IMG/VR virus record: IMGVR_UViG_3300035034_000790
Span: 1 to 22,891 of that record
Reading direction: 5' to 3' (one strand)
Length of the DNA stretch: 22,891 bases
DNA from: a virus
The translations under genes and the position numbers were made by a program. This document shows positions 7,201 through 14,792 of this stretch, piece after piece; positions within the stretch are counted from its first letter, which is position 1; every line of letters starts with the position of its first letter. The notes under the pieces were generated by a model. That model searched no databases, had not been told where the DNA came from, and saw only the letters and a program-made list of their open reading frames with translations.

Positions 7201-9860
7201 GCTTTGATGCGCCCGTCTAAGAGCAAGTCCATAGCGTGTGCGACATACTCTTCAACATTCTTAGCCCCAGAATCTTGGAGCTGTTGCCTACCAACCTCTT
7301 CGGGTGTGATGTCTTTGCGGAGTTTCTGCAACTCAACCATCCTGGGGTTATCACCTTTATAGTCCTTTATAGCAAGGTCGATGTGGTGGACTGTCTCGTG
7401 GTAGACGGAGCGTTTTTCCTTGAAGTCGATACGTTTAGTACCACGGTTGTAAGTCCCGAACGCCTGTCCAGTTGTGCTGTCTAGCCGTTTACCACCTTTC
7501 CCTGGCTGATTGCCGATAAGGGCAGGAGAGATGTCTTCACCACTAGAGCGGCTGAAGGCTTGCAATAACTCGGTAGCGGGGTGGACTTCAGCCTTACCTG
7601 TCTTGGGGTCAACGTGGTAGATAGTATTAGCCTCACCGCTCCTGAGTATGTCTGCGTTCTTCTTGTAGTTCTCGGCGAATGTAGTCCCAACTGTTCGTCT
7701 ACCCATACGGACTGGAGTGCCCGACGCAAGATGCCCAGCTATTTCTTCGACGAAGTCAGCACCCTCATTGCGCTGTCTCTGCCAGTCTGGGACTGTGCCT
7801 GTGTCTGTATCTAGGTTGTCTCTAGCCGTCTGTGACTGTAATGCAGCCCCAGTGAGCTCCTTCGGCTTCTTGCCAAAACCGTCGTCCATAAGTCTTCGGT
7901 CAAACACGTCTGCCAACCCCTTAGATGTCTTAGGCATATCTAGCCCGTAATACTCAGCAATCCGTGCAGCGTCCAGCTCTAGCGCACGTTTAGCTTCACC
8001 TTTCACCTTGTACACGCCACGCTGCATATCAATAAAGTCACGCATAGTGCCCTGGTCTTCTTGGTGTATTTTCTTCCTGCTCTTAATAGCAGGAGTAGCT
8101 GGGTCAAGGGTTTGTAGCTTCTGGTTGATAACCGCCTCTTGAGCCTGTGATTTGCCAGGGATAGAGTCACGGAGAGCCTGTGCTTGCTCCGCTTTAGGGA
8201 CTTGGACATTAGGGTCTGGGGCAGCCACAGGAGCGACTGTCTCTAGGGCTGGTGCGTCGAGTTTAGCCTTTACAGCCAGCTCGTCGTTGGTGAGCACCCT
8301 GTCCTTAGCCTCTGCGCTTAATTGCTCCTTGAGGTTGGTCGGTACGTCAGCGGTGGTGGGGGTATAGTCAGTGCCTCGGGTATTGATACGGGGGGAGACA
8401 GGGGTGACAGCCCTGCTAGCGACATCGCCAGTGACGGGGGTGAGCTTAGGTTCGTTCACGAGGCGGGCGCTAGCCTCGTCAGATATCTTCGTATTTATCT
8501 CTGGGGTATTGCCTCTGCCCTTGAACCCTCTTATACCTCCAGCGGCGACGGATAGACCAGCACCACCAGCGACACCTAGAGCACCAGCTTTTGCCGTCTG
8601 GGAGGCTAGTTCAGCGAATAGGTCGGGTGAGAACTCACCGTTTTCGTCACGCAAAGCACCGCCGTTACCGAAGTATTCAGCAGCACCCTGTGCAGCGTTC
8701 TCCCCACCTTCCACCAGGGAAGGGATAACATATTGAGTGGCTAGTTTCTTGAACAGTGTTTTCTCCGCTTGGGTAGCCGTTTTAGCGATCACCTTGCTCG
8801 ACAACGACTCGAGCAGCTTACCGCTCCCACCAAGGAATGCACCGACTATGTCGATTCCACCAGCGACACCACGCCCAGCCCTCTCAGACTTATTCAAGTC
8901 TCTCTGATAACCAGTATTATAATCTGTACCGTGTCCAGAGATAGCCTCTTTGGCTGACTTAGCCCCCAGAGGGAGGGCAGTTGCTACGCCCTGACCAAAG
9001 TTACCACCAAAACGAAGAACGTCCCCGAAGCTAGTCCCGTCGAGCTTGTCGTCCACTCCAGCGACAGAGTCGAACACGCTCGCCTGTCTTAGGACGTTTG
9101 TTGCGTTTTTAAGCCGAGTCCCATAGCCCTCAGCAGGGTCTATACCGTCGGCGATAGTCCCCCAGAAGCCCCTTCTGTGTGCAGGTGTAGAGCGGTTTTT
9201 GTCTCCCCCAATAGCACGGAGGTTAGCCATGCTGCGGAGAGAGTTCTGTTCAGCCAGACCAGAGTTGTATGCACTAAGTTTGCGAGCCTGTACCCCAGCT
9301 CCCTCGTCGAGCACGTTACCGTCATCGTCATAAGCCTTGTGAACCATCTCGTTCGTGTATTTGTTGCGGGCTAGCACTTCGGCTCGGCGTGAAGCGTCTC
9401 CACCGTCCATAAGGCGACCCCAGAAGCCTAGGTTGTCTTTTTCTTGCTTGAATGTGTCGTCATAATACTTCCTCCAGCCATCGTCCTGCTTTATAGCCTC
9501 GACATCAAGAGGCTGCGACTGTTGCTGCTGGGCTTGTCGTTGGCTGTCAGCATAGGCTGCCTGGGCTGATGCCTGGGCTGCTGCCTGTCTGCGAGCCTCC
9601 GCTGCCTCTGCCTCTCTTTGCTTCCTCTGTGCGTCTGCTTGAGCCTTCTGGGGGGACATAAAGTAGCTCTGCTCCGCTCGAGACTGCTGTGGCTTCTGGG
9701 CTTGCCCTTTAGTCACGCCGTCTGTGGCTACTGCTGCGTTTGCACCGCTAGCCGATGGCTGCCACGAACCCTCCTGTAGAGACTTGACTTTAGCTACCTG
9801 TGGGGTGGCGAATAAATCATCTTTTTTTTCTTCCCCGTCGTCCCAGCTCATCAATGCCAT
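4209..9860 (-). CDS. Giant virion (ejection / polyvalent-type) protein with HExxH metallopeptidase motif
   Basis: 1,883 residues, about a quarter of the window. Residues about 55-120 are Gln/Ala/Arg-rich and probably coiled coil. Residues about 285-430 hold Gly/Ala-rich amphipathic or membrane-active stretches (GVAGGIDIVGAFLGGSGK; GALGVAGGAGLSVAAGG). A zinc-protease-like motif HETVHHID spans 821-828 (H821, E822, H825), with EEYVAHAMD at about 870-878 as a possible third-ligand glutamate. The C-terminal third is helical and ends in a Gly-run linker (GGGGGG) and a basic tail. These features match large phage internal or polyvalent proteins that are packaged in the head and injected with DNA. 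The promoter at 9895-9903 and the AAGGA Shine-Dalgarno before 9860 support this start. The motif is visible; protease activity and ejection are inferred. A tape-measure role is less likely given the motif and gene order. Confidence 0.8.
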   Translation of the reverse strand: MALMSWDDGEEKKDDLFATPQVAKVKSLQEGSWQPSASGANAAVATDGVTKGQAQKPQQSRAEQSYFMSPQKAQADAQRKQREAEAAEARRQAAAQASAQAAYADSQRQAQQQQSQPLDVEAIKQDDGWRKYYDDTFKQEKDNLGFWGRLMDGGDASRRAEVLARNKYTNEMVHKAYDDDGNVLDEGAGVQARKLSAYNSGLAEQNSLRSMANLRAIGGDKNRSTPAHRRGFWGTIADGIDPAEGYGTRLKNATNVLRQASVFDSVAGVDDKLDGTSFGDVLRFGGNFGQGVATALPLGAKSAKEAISGHGTDYNTGYQRDLNKSERAGRGVAGGIDIVGAFLGGSGKLLESLSSKVIAKTATQAEKTLFKKLATQYVIPSLVEGGENAAQGAAEYFGNGGALRDENGEFSPDLFAELASQTAKAGALGVAGGAGLSVAAGGIRGFKGRGNTPEINTKISDEASARLVNEPKLTPVTGDVASRAVTPVSPRINTRGTDYTPTTADVPTNLKEQLSAEAKDRVLTNDELAVKAKLDAPALETVAPVAAPDPNVQVPKAEQAQALRDSIPGKSQAQEAVINQKLQTLDPATPAIKSRKKIHQEDQGTMRDFIDMQRGVYKVKGEAKRALELDAARIAEYYGLDMPKTSKGLADVFDRRLMDDGFGKKPKELTGAALQSQTARDNLDTDTGTVPDWQRQRNEGADFVEEIAGHLASGTPVRMGRRTVGTTFAENYKKNADILRSGEANTIYHVDPKTGKAEVHPATELLQAFSRSSGEDISPALIGNQPGKGGKRLDSTTGQAFGTYNRGTKRIDFKEKRSVYHETVHHIDLAIKDYKGDNPRMVELQKLRKDITPEEVGRQQLQDSGAKNVEEYVAHAMDLLLDGRIKAGTLGKGVLRYVKAFFTDVREALTTAAVYKRKDFDAVDYVKQLDRAMHEVDKGLKMTKQKPLGKNVTPTSSLPEGMGVAPTTKAKAAPKPKGFERVMMKTGDPSGVKGRIAEAVGMGKDGSSELQAIPSESNLKPKEVARITKIYDELEEIYNRNAKTQKQNRKDYKGDKTGKVGDSVNEEMNRLRNRDTRREALLQQRLDSRLRKIKRKGSLGEKVTQTVENVTAGRMANMLSSTGNVSRNLVQEVGADFISVLKNPIKTYRGATKNGRLLKAEGKSSIDGWKTTPTTVSEGYKYILGNTYKTAMTPVSAGQKARVGGMRTELTKWAMKKIEGRDLTNAQAESLSRTLSNHTESMANTLAGVDNGMVSSSHAMKTLKAWKKWIETAETSDMIEFEKQVERQSTLAAKMMKGVFEGETKKGRIANAMLSNVFPYVRTAWNLSSTGVTRTLNPVSKSVLDQIRADQLSGGRNTMNILKNKLVDYGLLTGAAVLVNDNIIVYNDGDEVDIPQGISIKIGDNQYIPIRATPIEFPLAVTVAASRIVGDIAKGEARDPGFYGGIITRSVPYINAFEQTTGATNSLTNLGGKNGDGGYAAKAYGVNAARSLVPWSNNGIYQQVKAAKGESVNAKSSYDENPLKWFSNSVRKSYDPEFYNSLKDSRDNAGRVRTADNQGVVINKTINDPNTAEFDERVSELVRYGRNNDIGSATQDMFNTYDTGENNNFRSLQGSITFLDTEEDEDGKKVVDNSKKLEKNDKLAALSSQIQDAFFGGDASALLMLDGKNLYSDVSVPNKNGTKNSSLPISMQSITNAIAQTDLPEAERDRMYEISQANTALYGRFKAKEISYDEYSALKAESEEEYTSILSNSEGYQMLSALMEELDSTGFFDADGLGSTKSGQTYLWNALNSLLGSKGKTPASEYPKSGSGFSSWGGGGGGSGLGASNKPGDRGSSSVKWTPVQARQMAKTKKGTYTPFKAQVKLGNAIKKDKTQNYANRTI

Positions 9861-9894
9861 TTTTTTGTCCTTTTGTTTTTGGATTTATAATAGA

Positions 9895-9903
9895 AGTATA
9901 CCA
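9895..9903 (-). promoter_or_regulatory. Extended -10 promoter for the giant virion gene
   Basis: The minus strand reads TGGTATACT, an extended -10 (TGn plus TATACT), directly after the capsid terminator. The hexamer 17 bases upstream is a T-run that overlaps the terminator tail, so -35 contact is weak. Initiation near 9888 would leave a leader of about 28 bases carrying the AAGGA site. Confidence 0.6.
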
Positions 9904-9917
9904 CTTTTCCGACCAGC

Positions 9918-9947
9918 AAAAAACCCTGCCGATAAAAGCAGGGTTTT
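9918..9947 (-). terminator. Intrinsic terminator after the major capsid gene
   Basis: On the minus strand, AAAACCCTGC pairs perfectly with GCAGGGTTTT across an 8-base loop (stem arms 9938-9947 and 9920-9929) and is followed by a T-run. It begins 21 bases after the capsid stop. The plus strand also ends in TTTT, so it may work in both directions. Confidence 0.92.
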
Positions 9948-9968
9948 AAGTTTTGTCTCTAACTTAGC

Positions 9969-10799
9969 TTAACTAGCTACGATAGTTGAAACACCCAATT
10001 TCTTAGGAGTAGATACGACACAAGTGTACATATATAGACATAGTAGTAGTGAACCGAATGCCGCTGCACTTTCGCCAACCTTAGAATCGTCTAAGAATCG
10101 AGGAGCAGATACAACTGCTGGGTTTACCACAATCATACCAGTGTTAGATGGCATTAGGTCAGATGGAACTTCTTTAATCTTAATCCCAGCTACCATACCG
10201 ATGTCACCAGTACGCATAGTCTTCTCAGTACCTTGTACATAAGGGACTAGGTGGTCGCTTAGGCGAATGCTGTCAGCTGTAGTCGTGTTGACATAACCGA
10301 GCATATTCTTTCCAAGACGAGCGTTTATTAGGAACGCACGAGCTGTAAGAGTATCTGCATAGCCGTCTGCTGTAGCTACAGTGTCTTGTGAGTTAACAAC
10401 TGATACTGCTGCAAGTATACCAAGACGATAAGCGTCAATTAGTGGTACAAGCTGTTCTGAAACAATAGCACTAAGGACTTTTCCACCTTCTGTGATGCTG
10501 TTGTTAGTTGCGATAACAGTTCGGTCTAGGAACTGCTTGATGTCTTTTTGCTGGTCAAGTGTGTAGGTAGCGATTGTTGAATCGACGTTAACGATACCAC
10601 CGATTTGCGTACTGAATGTTTCAGTAGCGTCGTGGGTAGTAACCGCACCAGCTGTAACAACTGTACGAACCTTAACTACTTTAGAACCTTTTTCAAATTT
10701 GATTTCTTTGTTATTGCCTTCAAGCTCTTTTGTGTAACTTTCGTCGTCAAAAGGCTGGTCAATCACGGGTGAGTAAATCTCTGAAGCTGTAATAGCCAT
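9969..10799 (-). CDS. Major capsid protein
   Basis: 276 residues, small for an HK97-fold capsid but within range for a short-tailed phage. It begins MAITASEIYSPVIDQPFDDE and has alternating strands and helices, including a long helix around residues 95-135 (ITEGGKVLSAIVSEQLVPLI) that could be the HK97 spine helix, and a late segment (NTGMIVVNPAVVSAPRF) typical of the capsid-core A domain. The C-terminus holds two cysteines in a hydrophobic strand (LLLCLYMYTCVV). It follows the scaffold candidate and is the only gene with its own promoter upstream and its own terminator downstream, as expected for the most abundant virion protein. The ATG has AGAAGGA upstream. Identity is inferred from position, size and regulation. 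Confidence 0.82.
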   Translation of the reverse strand: MAITASEIYSPVIDQPFDDESYTKELEGNNKEIKFEKGSKVVKVRTVVTAGAVTTHDATETFSTQIGGIVNVDSTIATYTLDQQKDIKQFLDRTVIATNNSITEGGKVLSAIVSEQLVPLIDAYRLGILAAVSVVNSQDTVATADGYADTLTARAFLINARLGKNMLGYVNTTTADSIRLSDHLVPYVQGTEKTMRTGDIGMVAGIKIKEVPSDLMPSNTGMIVVNPAVVSAPRFLDDSKVGESAAAFGSLLLCLYMYTCVVSTPKKLGVSTIVAS

Positions 10800-10929
10800 A
10801 ATAATTTTCCTTCTCTTTTTTTAAATATAGTTTGTTTGTGTTGATGAAACACTGAGTACATCAGCGCATCTGTCCCCGCTGTGGTCGTGACCCCACTTAC
10901 ACATCTGGCAGAAACATATAGCTACTTAT

Positions 10930-10959
10930 AATATATCGCAATCCCCCTCTGTCTGTCAA
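10930..10959 (-). promoter_or_regulatory. Strong promoter for the major capsid gene
   Basis: The minus strand reads a consensus TTGACA (10959-10954), an 18-base spacer and TATATT (10935-10930). Initiation near 10923 gives an untranslated leader of about 124 bases before the capsid ATG. The -35 lies only five bases past the T-run of the preceding terminator. Confidence 0.8.
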
Positions 10960-10964
10960 CGTGC

Positions 10965-10991
10965 AAAAAGACCCTCGTGAGGCAGGGTCTT
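10965..10991 (-). terminator. Intrinsic terminator between the 106-residue gene and the capsid gene
   Basis: On the minus strand, AAGACCCT pairs perfectly with AGGGTCTT across the 8-base loop GCCTCACG (arms 10984-10991 and 10968-10975), followed by a T-run. It ends the terminase/scaffold transcript before the capsid promoter. Confidence 0.9.
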
Positions 10992-11058
10992 ACATTTGCT
11001 AGGGTTTTTCTAAGCGAGCGTACAAGAGCTGCTGGGGACTCTTGATAGCATCATTATA

Positions 11059-11379
11059 CTATACTTCTTCTACTTCTTGGTTCTGTATTGAAGCCTGTTT
11101 TTCTTCTAGGCTCTGTAGCTGTATTCTCGACAGTACATTTGTTTCGTTCTCTCGGAGCATCACTTCGCCCTCTTTGTTCTTGACGATACTGAAGCGGGGG
11201 ACTACGGACTTATCCACACTTATCTTCATGCCTTTCTTGGCTGAAGAGGTTGCTAGCCCTTCTACAATCGCAGTAGCAATACCTTTATCTGCTTTTGATT
11301 CCTTTGGTGCTACTGGCTGTACTTCTGGGGCAGACACCTCTGCTGCTTCTGCTACTGGCTTCTTTGTTGGTTTTGACAT
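11059..11379 (-). CDS. Small protein between scaffold and capsid, function unknown
   Basis: 106 residues. The N-terminal 45 are low-complexity Ala/Pro/Val/Lys (KPTKKPVAEAAEVSAPEVQP). The rest looks folded: MKISVDKSVVPRFSIVKNKE suggests beta strands, then a Gln/Glu-rich C-terminal helix (LQSLEEKQASIQNQEVEEV). A strong Shine-Dalgarno (AAGGAGAA) precedes the ATG, and the gene sits 27 bases after the scaffold candidate. The position would suit a head-decoration or assembly factor, but I see no diagnostic motif. A 205-codon frame on the other strand (11042-11659) covers this gene and was rejected. Confidence 0.75.
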   Translation of the reverse strand: MSKPTKKPVAEAAEVSAPEVQPVAPKESKADKGIATAIVEGLATSSAKKGMKISVDKSVVPRFSIVKNKEGEVMLRENETNVLSRIQLQSLEEKQASIQNQEVEEV

Positions 11380-11406
11380 ATTTCTGTTCTCCTTATTGTT
11401 TTTCTA

Positions 11407-12636
11407 TTATACACGCTTTTTGATGCCAAGCTGCTTGTATAAATCGTTGGCAGCATTGACGTTAGGGTCTGATGAGCGACTGTGGGGGACGCTCACGTTC
11501 GAGCCCACTTCAACGCTATCATTCACGCCGTTAAGAGGTAGACTTCGCTTTTTATTGCTGATACCCCTCATGGCTTCGAGTATTTTCTTCGGGTTGATTT
11601 TTAAGCCGACGATAACAGGGAGTTTGTCCTCTGCGTTGCCTGGCTCAGTGCCCTCCTGATATTGTACAGCGTCCTCAATAATTGGCATAGCTGTGGCTGC
11701 GAAGTCAGAGTCGAAACTGTCGCTAGTGCTGACAAGCTCAGGGTATTCGTCCATAAGACCTGCGAGGGTGTCGTAAGCGTTAGCTGAGTCTTGCATAACC
11801 TGACGGGTCTGGGCTTCGGCTCTTTCTCTCTGTGAGGTCTCGAAATTCGCTTTTGCATCACGCTCAGTCGCTCTCTGGCTGTAACCCTCCTGCCATCTGC
11901 GGAAGGCGAGTTCAGCTCGGTCATCGTCAAGTTCAAGCACGTCTCCGTATTCATCACGGACTTTCCTGAAATCATCCATAGTGTACTCAGGGTCTTCCTG
12001 GGCTATCTGCGACTCTACCTGTTGCCTCGTGCTGTCTTGCAGCTTTTGTTGCAGTTCAGCAATAGCCTCGTCACGCTCTTTGACCTCTCCAGTTAGCTTC
12101 TGGAATCTTTTTTCGATTTCTGGGTTGCTTTTGCCTGGGCGTTTGACTTCTTCTGCTTCTCCAGGCTTGCCATCTCCTCCGTCAGCGTCTTCTTCGCTTC
12201 CTCGCTCAGAATCTTCTTCAGCCTTGGGTTTAGTCTTGTGAACTCCCTCGCCAGATTCCTCTGGTTTGTCTGATACTTTTCCGTCATCCTTGCTGACTTT
12301 CTTGCTCTTCTTGTTATCCTCATCTCCTGCCACGACATCTTCAGCATTGTCTGGTGCAGCTTTCGACTTGCTTTCGCTTTTGTCGTCTTTTTGCTCCCCA
12401 TCTTTGGAATCTTTAGCGTCTTCTTTCGGAACGTCTTTATCTCGAACATCAGCGGTTTTAGGTCGTCCTTTAGGTTTACCACTGGGAGCGGTAGCTTTGA
12501 TACCAAGGTCTTCGTACATTGACTGTATGTCTGCCGTACTCGGTTCTGCCACTGCTCCTTCTGGTGCATTGGCTTCCCCTGCTGCTGGTTTGATTTCTTC
12601 TGCTGCTTCATTTGGCTGTTGCCCCTCTTCATTCAT
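11407..12636 (-). CDS. Putative capsid scaffolding protein
   Basis: 409 residues. The first 170 are disordered, rich in Lys, Asp, Glu and Ser. Residues about 175-290 form a probable coiled coil (RFQKLTGEVKERDEAIAELQ; AQTRQVMQDSANAYDTLAGL), and the C-terminus is basic. An acidic, extended, coiled-coil protein just upstream of the capsid gene is the usual form of a phage scaffold, which guides procapsid assembly and is then lost or cleaved. The motif Y-x-x-L-G-I-K occurs twice, at residues 41-47 (YEDLGIK) and 400-406 (YKQLGIK) near the two ends. The Shine-Dalgarno AAAGGG lies before the ATG at 12636. The 72-base gap from the terminase shows no convincing promoter. The call is inferred from composition and position. 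Confidence 0.75.
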   Translation of the reverse strand: MNEEGQQPNEAAEEIKPAAGEANAPEGAVAEPSTADIQSMYEDLGIKATAPSGKPKGRPKTADVRDKDVPKEDAKDSKDGEQKDDKSESKSKAAPDNAEDVVAGDEDNKKSKKVSKDDGKVSDKPEESGEGVHKTKPKAEEDSERGSEEDADGGDGKPGEAEEVKRPGKSNPEIEKRFQKLTGEVKERDEAIAELQQKLQDSTRQQVESQIAQEDPEYTMDDFRKVRDEYGDVLELDDDRAELAFRRWQEGYSQRATERDAKANFETSQRERAEAQTRQVMQDSANAYDTLAGLMDEYPELVSTSDSFDSDFAATAMPIIEDAVQYQEGTEPGNAEDKLPVIVGLKINPKKILEAMRGISNKKRSLPLNGVNDSVEVGSNVSVPHSRSSDPNVNAANDLYKQLGIKKRV

Positions 12637-12708
12637 TATTTGCCCTTTTTATTAGTTTTTTACCCATTTTCATAAAGAATTTTTGTGTTAGTGCTATTGT
12701 ACTACACT

Positions 12709-14136
12709 TTATACAAACATACTAAATGTGCTGTTTTCGTCTTTCCCTCCCAATAAAAGCTCGCTTTTGATTAAGTTCTCGAACCGCTCCTGTTTAGCTT
12801 CTTTCGTGTCCTTGACCTCGGACGGGTCTGTCACCCTGGACTTAGAGAACACGTTTTTGGCTGTAATCCTGTATTTACCTATCGCCTGTCCCATATAGCA
12901 AAGGGAGTCGACGGTGTCAGAGTAGCCCCCGACGTGAGTTGGCTTAGACGACCAGAGGTGCAGACGCTCGTTCCACTCGTACTCCAGCTTGTCTAAACAA
13001 TCTACGAGGCGGGTCAGCCCCTCATCTATCCTCATGCCGACGAAGATGCGGCGCAAGTGGTTCAACTTATCCTCGACACGGTTAGGTCTAGGCAGGACGA
13101 CAGTGTTGGCGACACCCTCGTTGAACAGCGCAGCTTTATAGCTCTCGTTGCGAGCACCCTTCCTGTGGGCAGCGTCGTGAGGCAGAAAGTGGGTGGCTAC
13201 GTTCCAGCTGCGCTCTTTCCACTCCCCGATATACCAGGTGACATCCTCGTTGCGGTTCTCTATGTGGTCAATAATAGACGGGAATCCGTTTTCGTCCACC
13301 TGGAATAGCACGATAGAGGTGTAGTCGGCGTTACCTAAGTCAAATGCGGTGTAGTACGGCTGGGACTCGTCGCCGACCACCTGGGTGACTCTGCCCTGTT
13401 CTTTCATAATCTTGGACAAGTCGCCGAATACTGAACCAGAGTTAGGCGAAATCCAGCTGGTCATATACTCCTGTTGGTACAGGGCATCATTGCCGTATTT
13501 GCTGATAATCTTGAGTCGCTCCTGCTCCAAGAACCCTGTCGCCATATACTGAGAGACCTCTTCCATCCCACAGTGCATATTGCTGACATAGGCGAACTCG
13601 GGGTGGGCTAGCCCGAAGTTGTACTCATCGAAGAAGTGGTTTTTGCCACGAGGGGTAGAAATCATCACTCGCCAGCCACCAGTTTCGGCAAGCATGGCTG
13701 TGACAAACTCGATAGAGGCAGGGTTCAGGACGGCGAACTCATCGAACACCACGCCGTTAAGCCCAGCACCGACCAGCTTGTCAGCCTTGTTGACACCGAC
13801 CAGCTTAATCACCGAGCCATTAACAAGCTCAATTTCCATCTTGGCAGAGTTCATCCTGACCACTATATCGGGCGGTATCATATCCAGAAACTTCAGCCCC
13901 TTAGAGGTCATCGCTATCCAGATGTCGTTATAAGCCGTGGCGTAGTTGTCGAAACAGTACCAATATGTGCCAGGTTTGTCGATTGCCTCTCTGATGAGTA
14001 GATTCCAGGCGAACAGGGACTTCCCCGCTCGACGAGACCAGCAGAGGACGATAAACCGCAGACCATTGTCAAAAGCCTTCATGACTGCCTTCTGGTAGGT
14101 ACGGAGGATTATACCCCCACCGATATTAAATCTCAT
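12709..14136 (-). CDS. terL: Terminase large subunit (packaging ATPase/nuclease)
   Basis: 475 residues with the full two-domain layout. ATPase: Walker A SRRAGKS at 34-40, Walker B VVFDEF at 129-134 (D132, catalytic E133) and the coupling motif STPRG at 160-164. RNase-H-like nuclease: first acidic residue D267 in YTAFDLGNADYTS, and a late aspartate in GGYSDTVDSL. The enzyme docks on the portal, drives DNA into the procapsid and cuts it. An adenine-binding Q (Q15) precedes Walker A, with the short N-terminus typical of many podovirus terminases. The ATG overlaps the small-subunit TGA by four bases (ATGA), so the pair is translationally coupled. Confidence 0.97.
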   Translation of the reverse strand: MRFNIGGGIILRTYQKAVMKAFDNGLRFIVLCWSRRAGKSLFAWNLLIREAIDKPGTYWYCFDNYATAYNDIWIAMTSKGLKFLDMIPPDIVVRMNSAKMEIELVNGSVIKLVGVNKADKLVGAGLNGVVFDEFAVLNPASIEFVTAMLAETGGWRVMISTPRGKNHFFDEYNFGLAHPEFAYVSNMHCGMEEVSQYMATGFLEQERLKIISKYGNDALYQQEYMTSWISPNSGSVFGDLSKIMKEQGRVTQVVGDESQPYYTAFDLGNADYTSIVLFQVDENGFPSIIDHIENRNEDVTWYIGEWKERSWNVATHFLPHDAAHRKGARNESYKAALFNEGVANTVVLPRPNRVEDKLNHLRRIFVGMRIDEGLTRLVDCLDKLEYEWNERLHLWSSKPTHVGGYSDTVDSLCYMGQAIGKYRITAKNVFSKSRVTDPSEVKDTKEAKQERFENLIKSELLLGGKDENSTFSMFV

Positions 14137-14792
14137 TTAACGCTTTCTGTCTCCACGAAGTAAACCCCATCTTCACTCTTTTGGGCTTCGTGGGGGGCTA
14201 TGTCAGCCCAATTCTCGAGCAGGATAGTGTCCAGACCCTCTATGCGTATCACGTCAGCCACAGCCCCGTCCAGGTAGTCGAAAAGCAACTTAATTGCCCC
14301 TAAGTTAGAGCCGCCCATAGCGATGCCGTACAGATTGGCTGCCATCACCTCTGCGACGGTGTGCTTGCCCTTGTTCTCCAGCACCTTGTAGCTGTAATCC
14401 CGTGGCTTGTCACCAATCTCATCCACCATCTGCCGAAGCAATATACCTGGGGCGTTGCTGCCGTCAATCACCACCTGGGAGCTGTCGACGACAGACTCGG
14501 CTCGGGTTTCGTCGAGCACCCTCTCCACGACCACAGACTCTGAGGCTTTGGTGAGTGCATCTGGGTATTCGGTTCTGACCAACGTGCGCTTTATCACAAG
14601 CACCTTCTCTGGTTTGCCCAGAATACGCTCGAACGCCATTTCGATAGCCTTCACGTCATTCTCCTCGCAGCAAGTGCGTAGCAACTCGGCTACTACCGCT
14701 TGGTTAGAGGTCAGCTCGTAAATGTCCCGACGGAACTCAAAGAAGTTCCTCGGTAAAAAGTCGTTAAAGGAGTTTTGTAGCTTCTTACCCAT
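14133..14792 (-). CDS. terS: Putative terminase small subunit
   Basis: 219 residues. Residues about 33-64 (VVAELLRTCCEENDVKAIEM followed by AFERILGKPEKV) match the helix pair and G-K-P turn common in phage small terminase proteins that recognise packaging DNA. The C-terminal half carries a further helical region (VAEVMAANLYGIAMGGSNLG, then IKLLFDYLDG) and an acidic tail. It sits immediately before the large subunit and shares a four-base overlap with it. It also overlaps the upstream 79-codon gene by eight bases. The assignment rests on the helix/GKP pattern and position. Confidence 0.72.
   Translation of the reverse strand: MGKKLQNSFNDFLPRNFFEFRRDIYELTSNQAVVAELLRTCCEENDVKAIEMAFERILGKPEKVLVIKRTLVRTEYPDALTKASESVVVERVLDETRAESVVDSSQVVIDGSNAPGILLRQMVDEIGDKPRDYSYKVLENKGKHTVAEVMAANLYGIAMGGSNLGAIKLLFDYLDGAVADVIRIEGLDTILLENWADIAPHEAQKSEDGVYFVETESVK

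Noticed and set aside
10800-11058. tRNA or small RNA gene in the capsid leader region
   Set aside because: No cloverleaf or GTTCGA-type T-loop was found; the region is explained by a terminator, promoter and leader.
11042-11659. 205-codon frame on the plus strand
   Set aside because: Lies antisense to the 106-residue gene and the scaffold C-terminus, crosses the operon, has no Shine-Dalgarno, and its Ser/Leu/Phe-rich product is typical of a reverse-strand shadow.
12637-12708. Promoter upstream of the scaffold candidate
   Set aside because: TACAAT is a fair -10 on the minus strand, but no -35-like hexamer lies 16-18 bases upstream.
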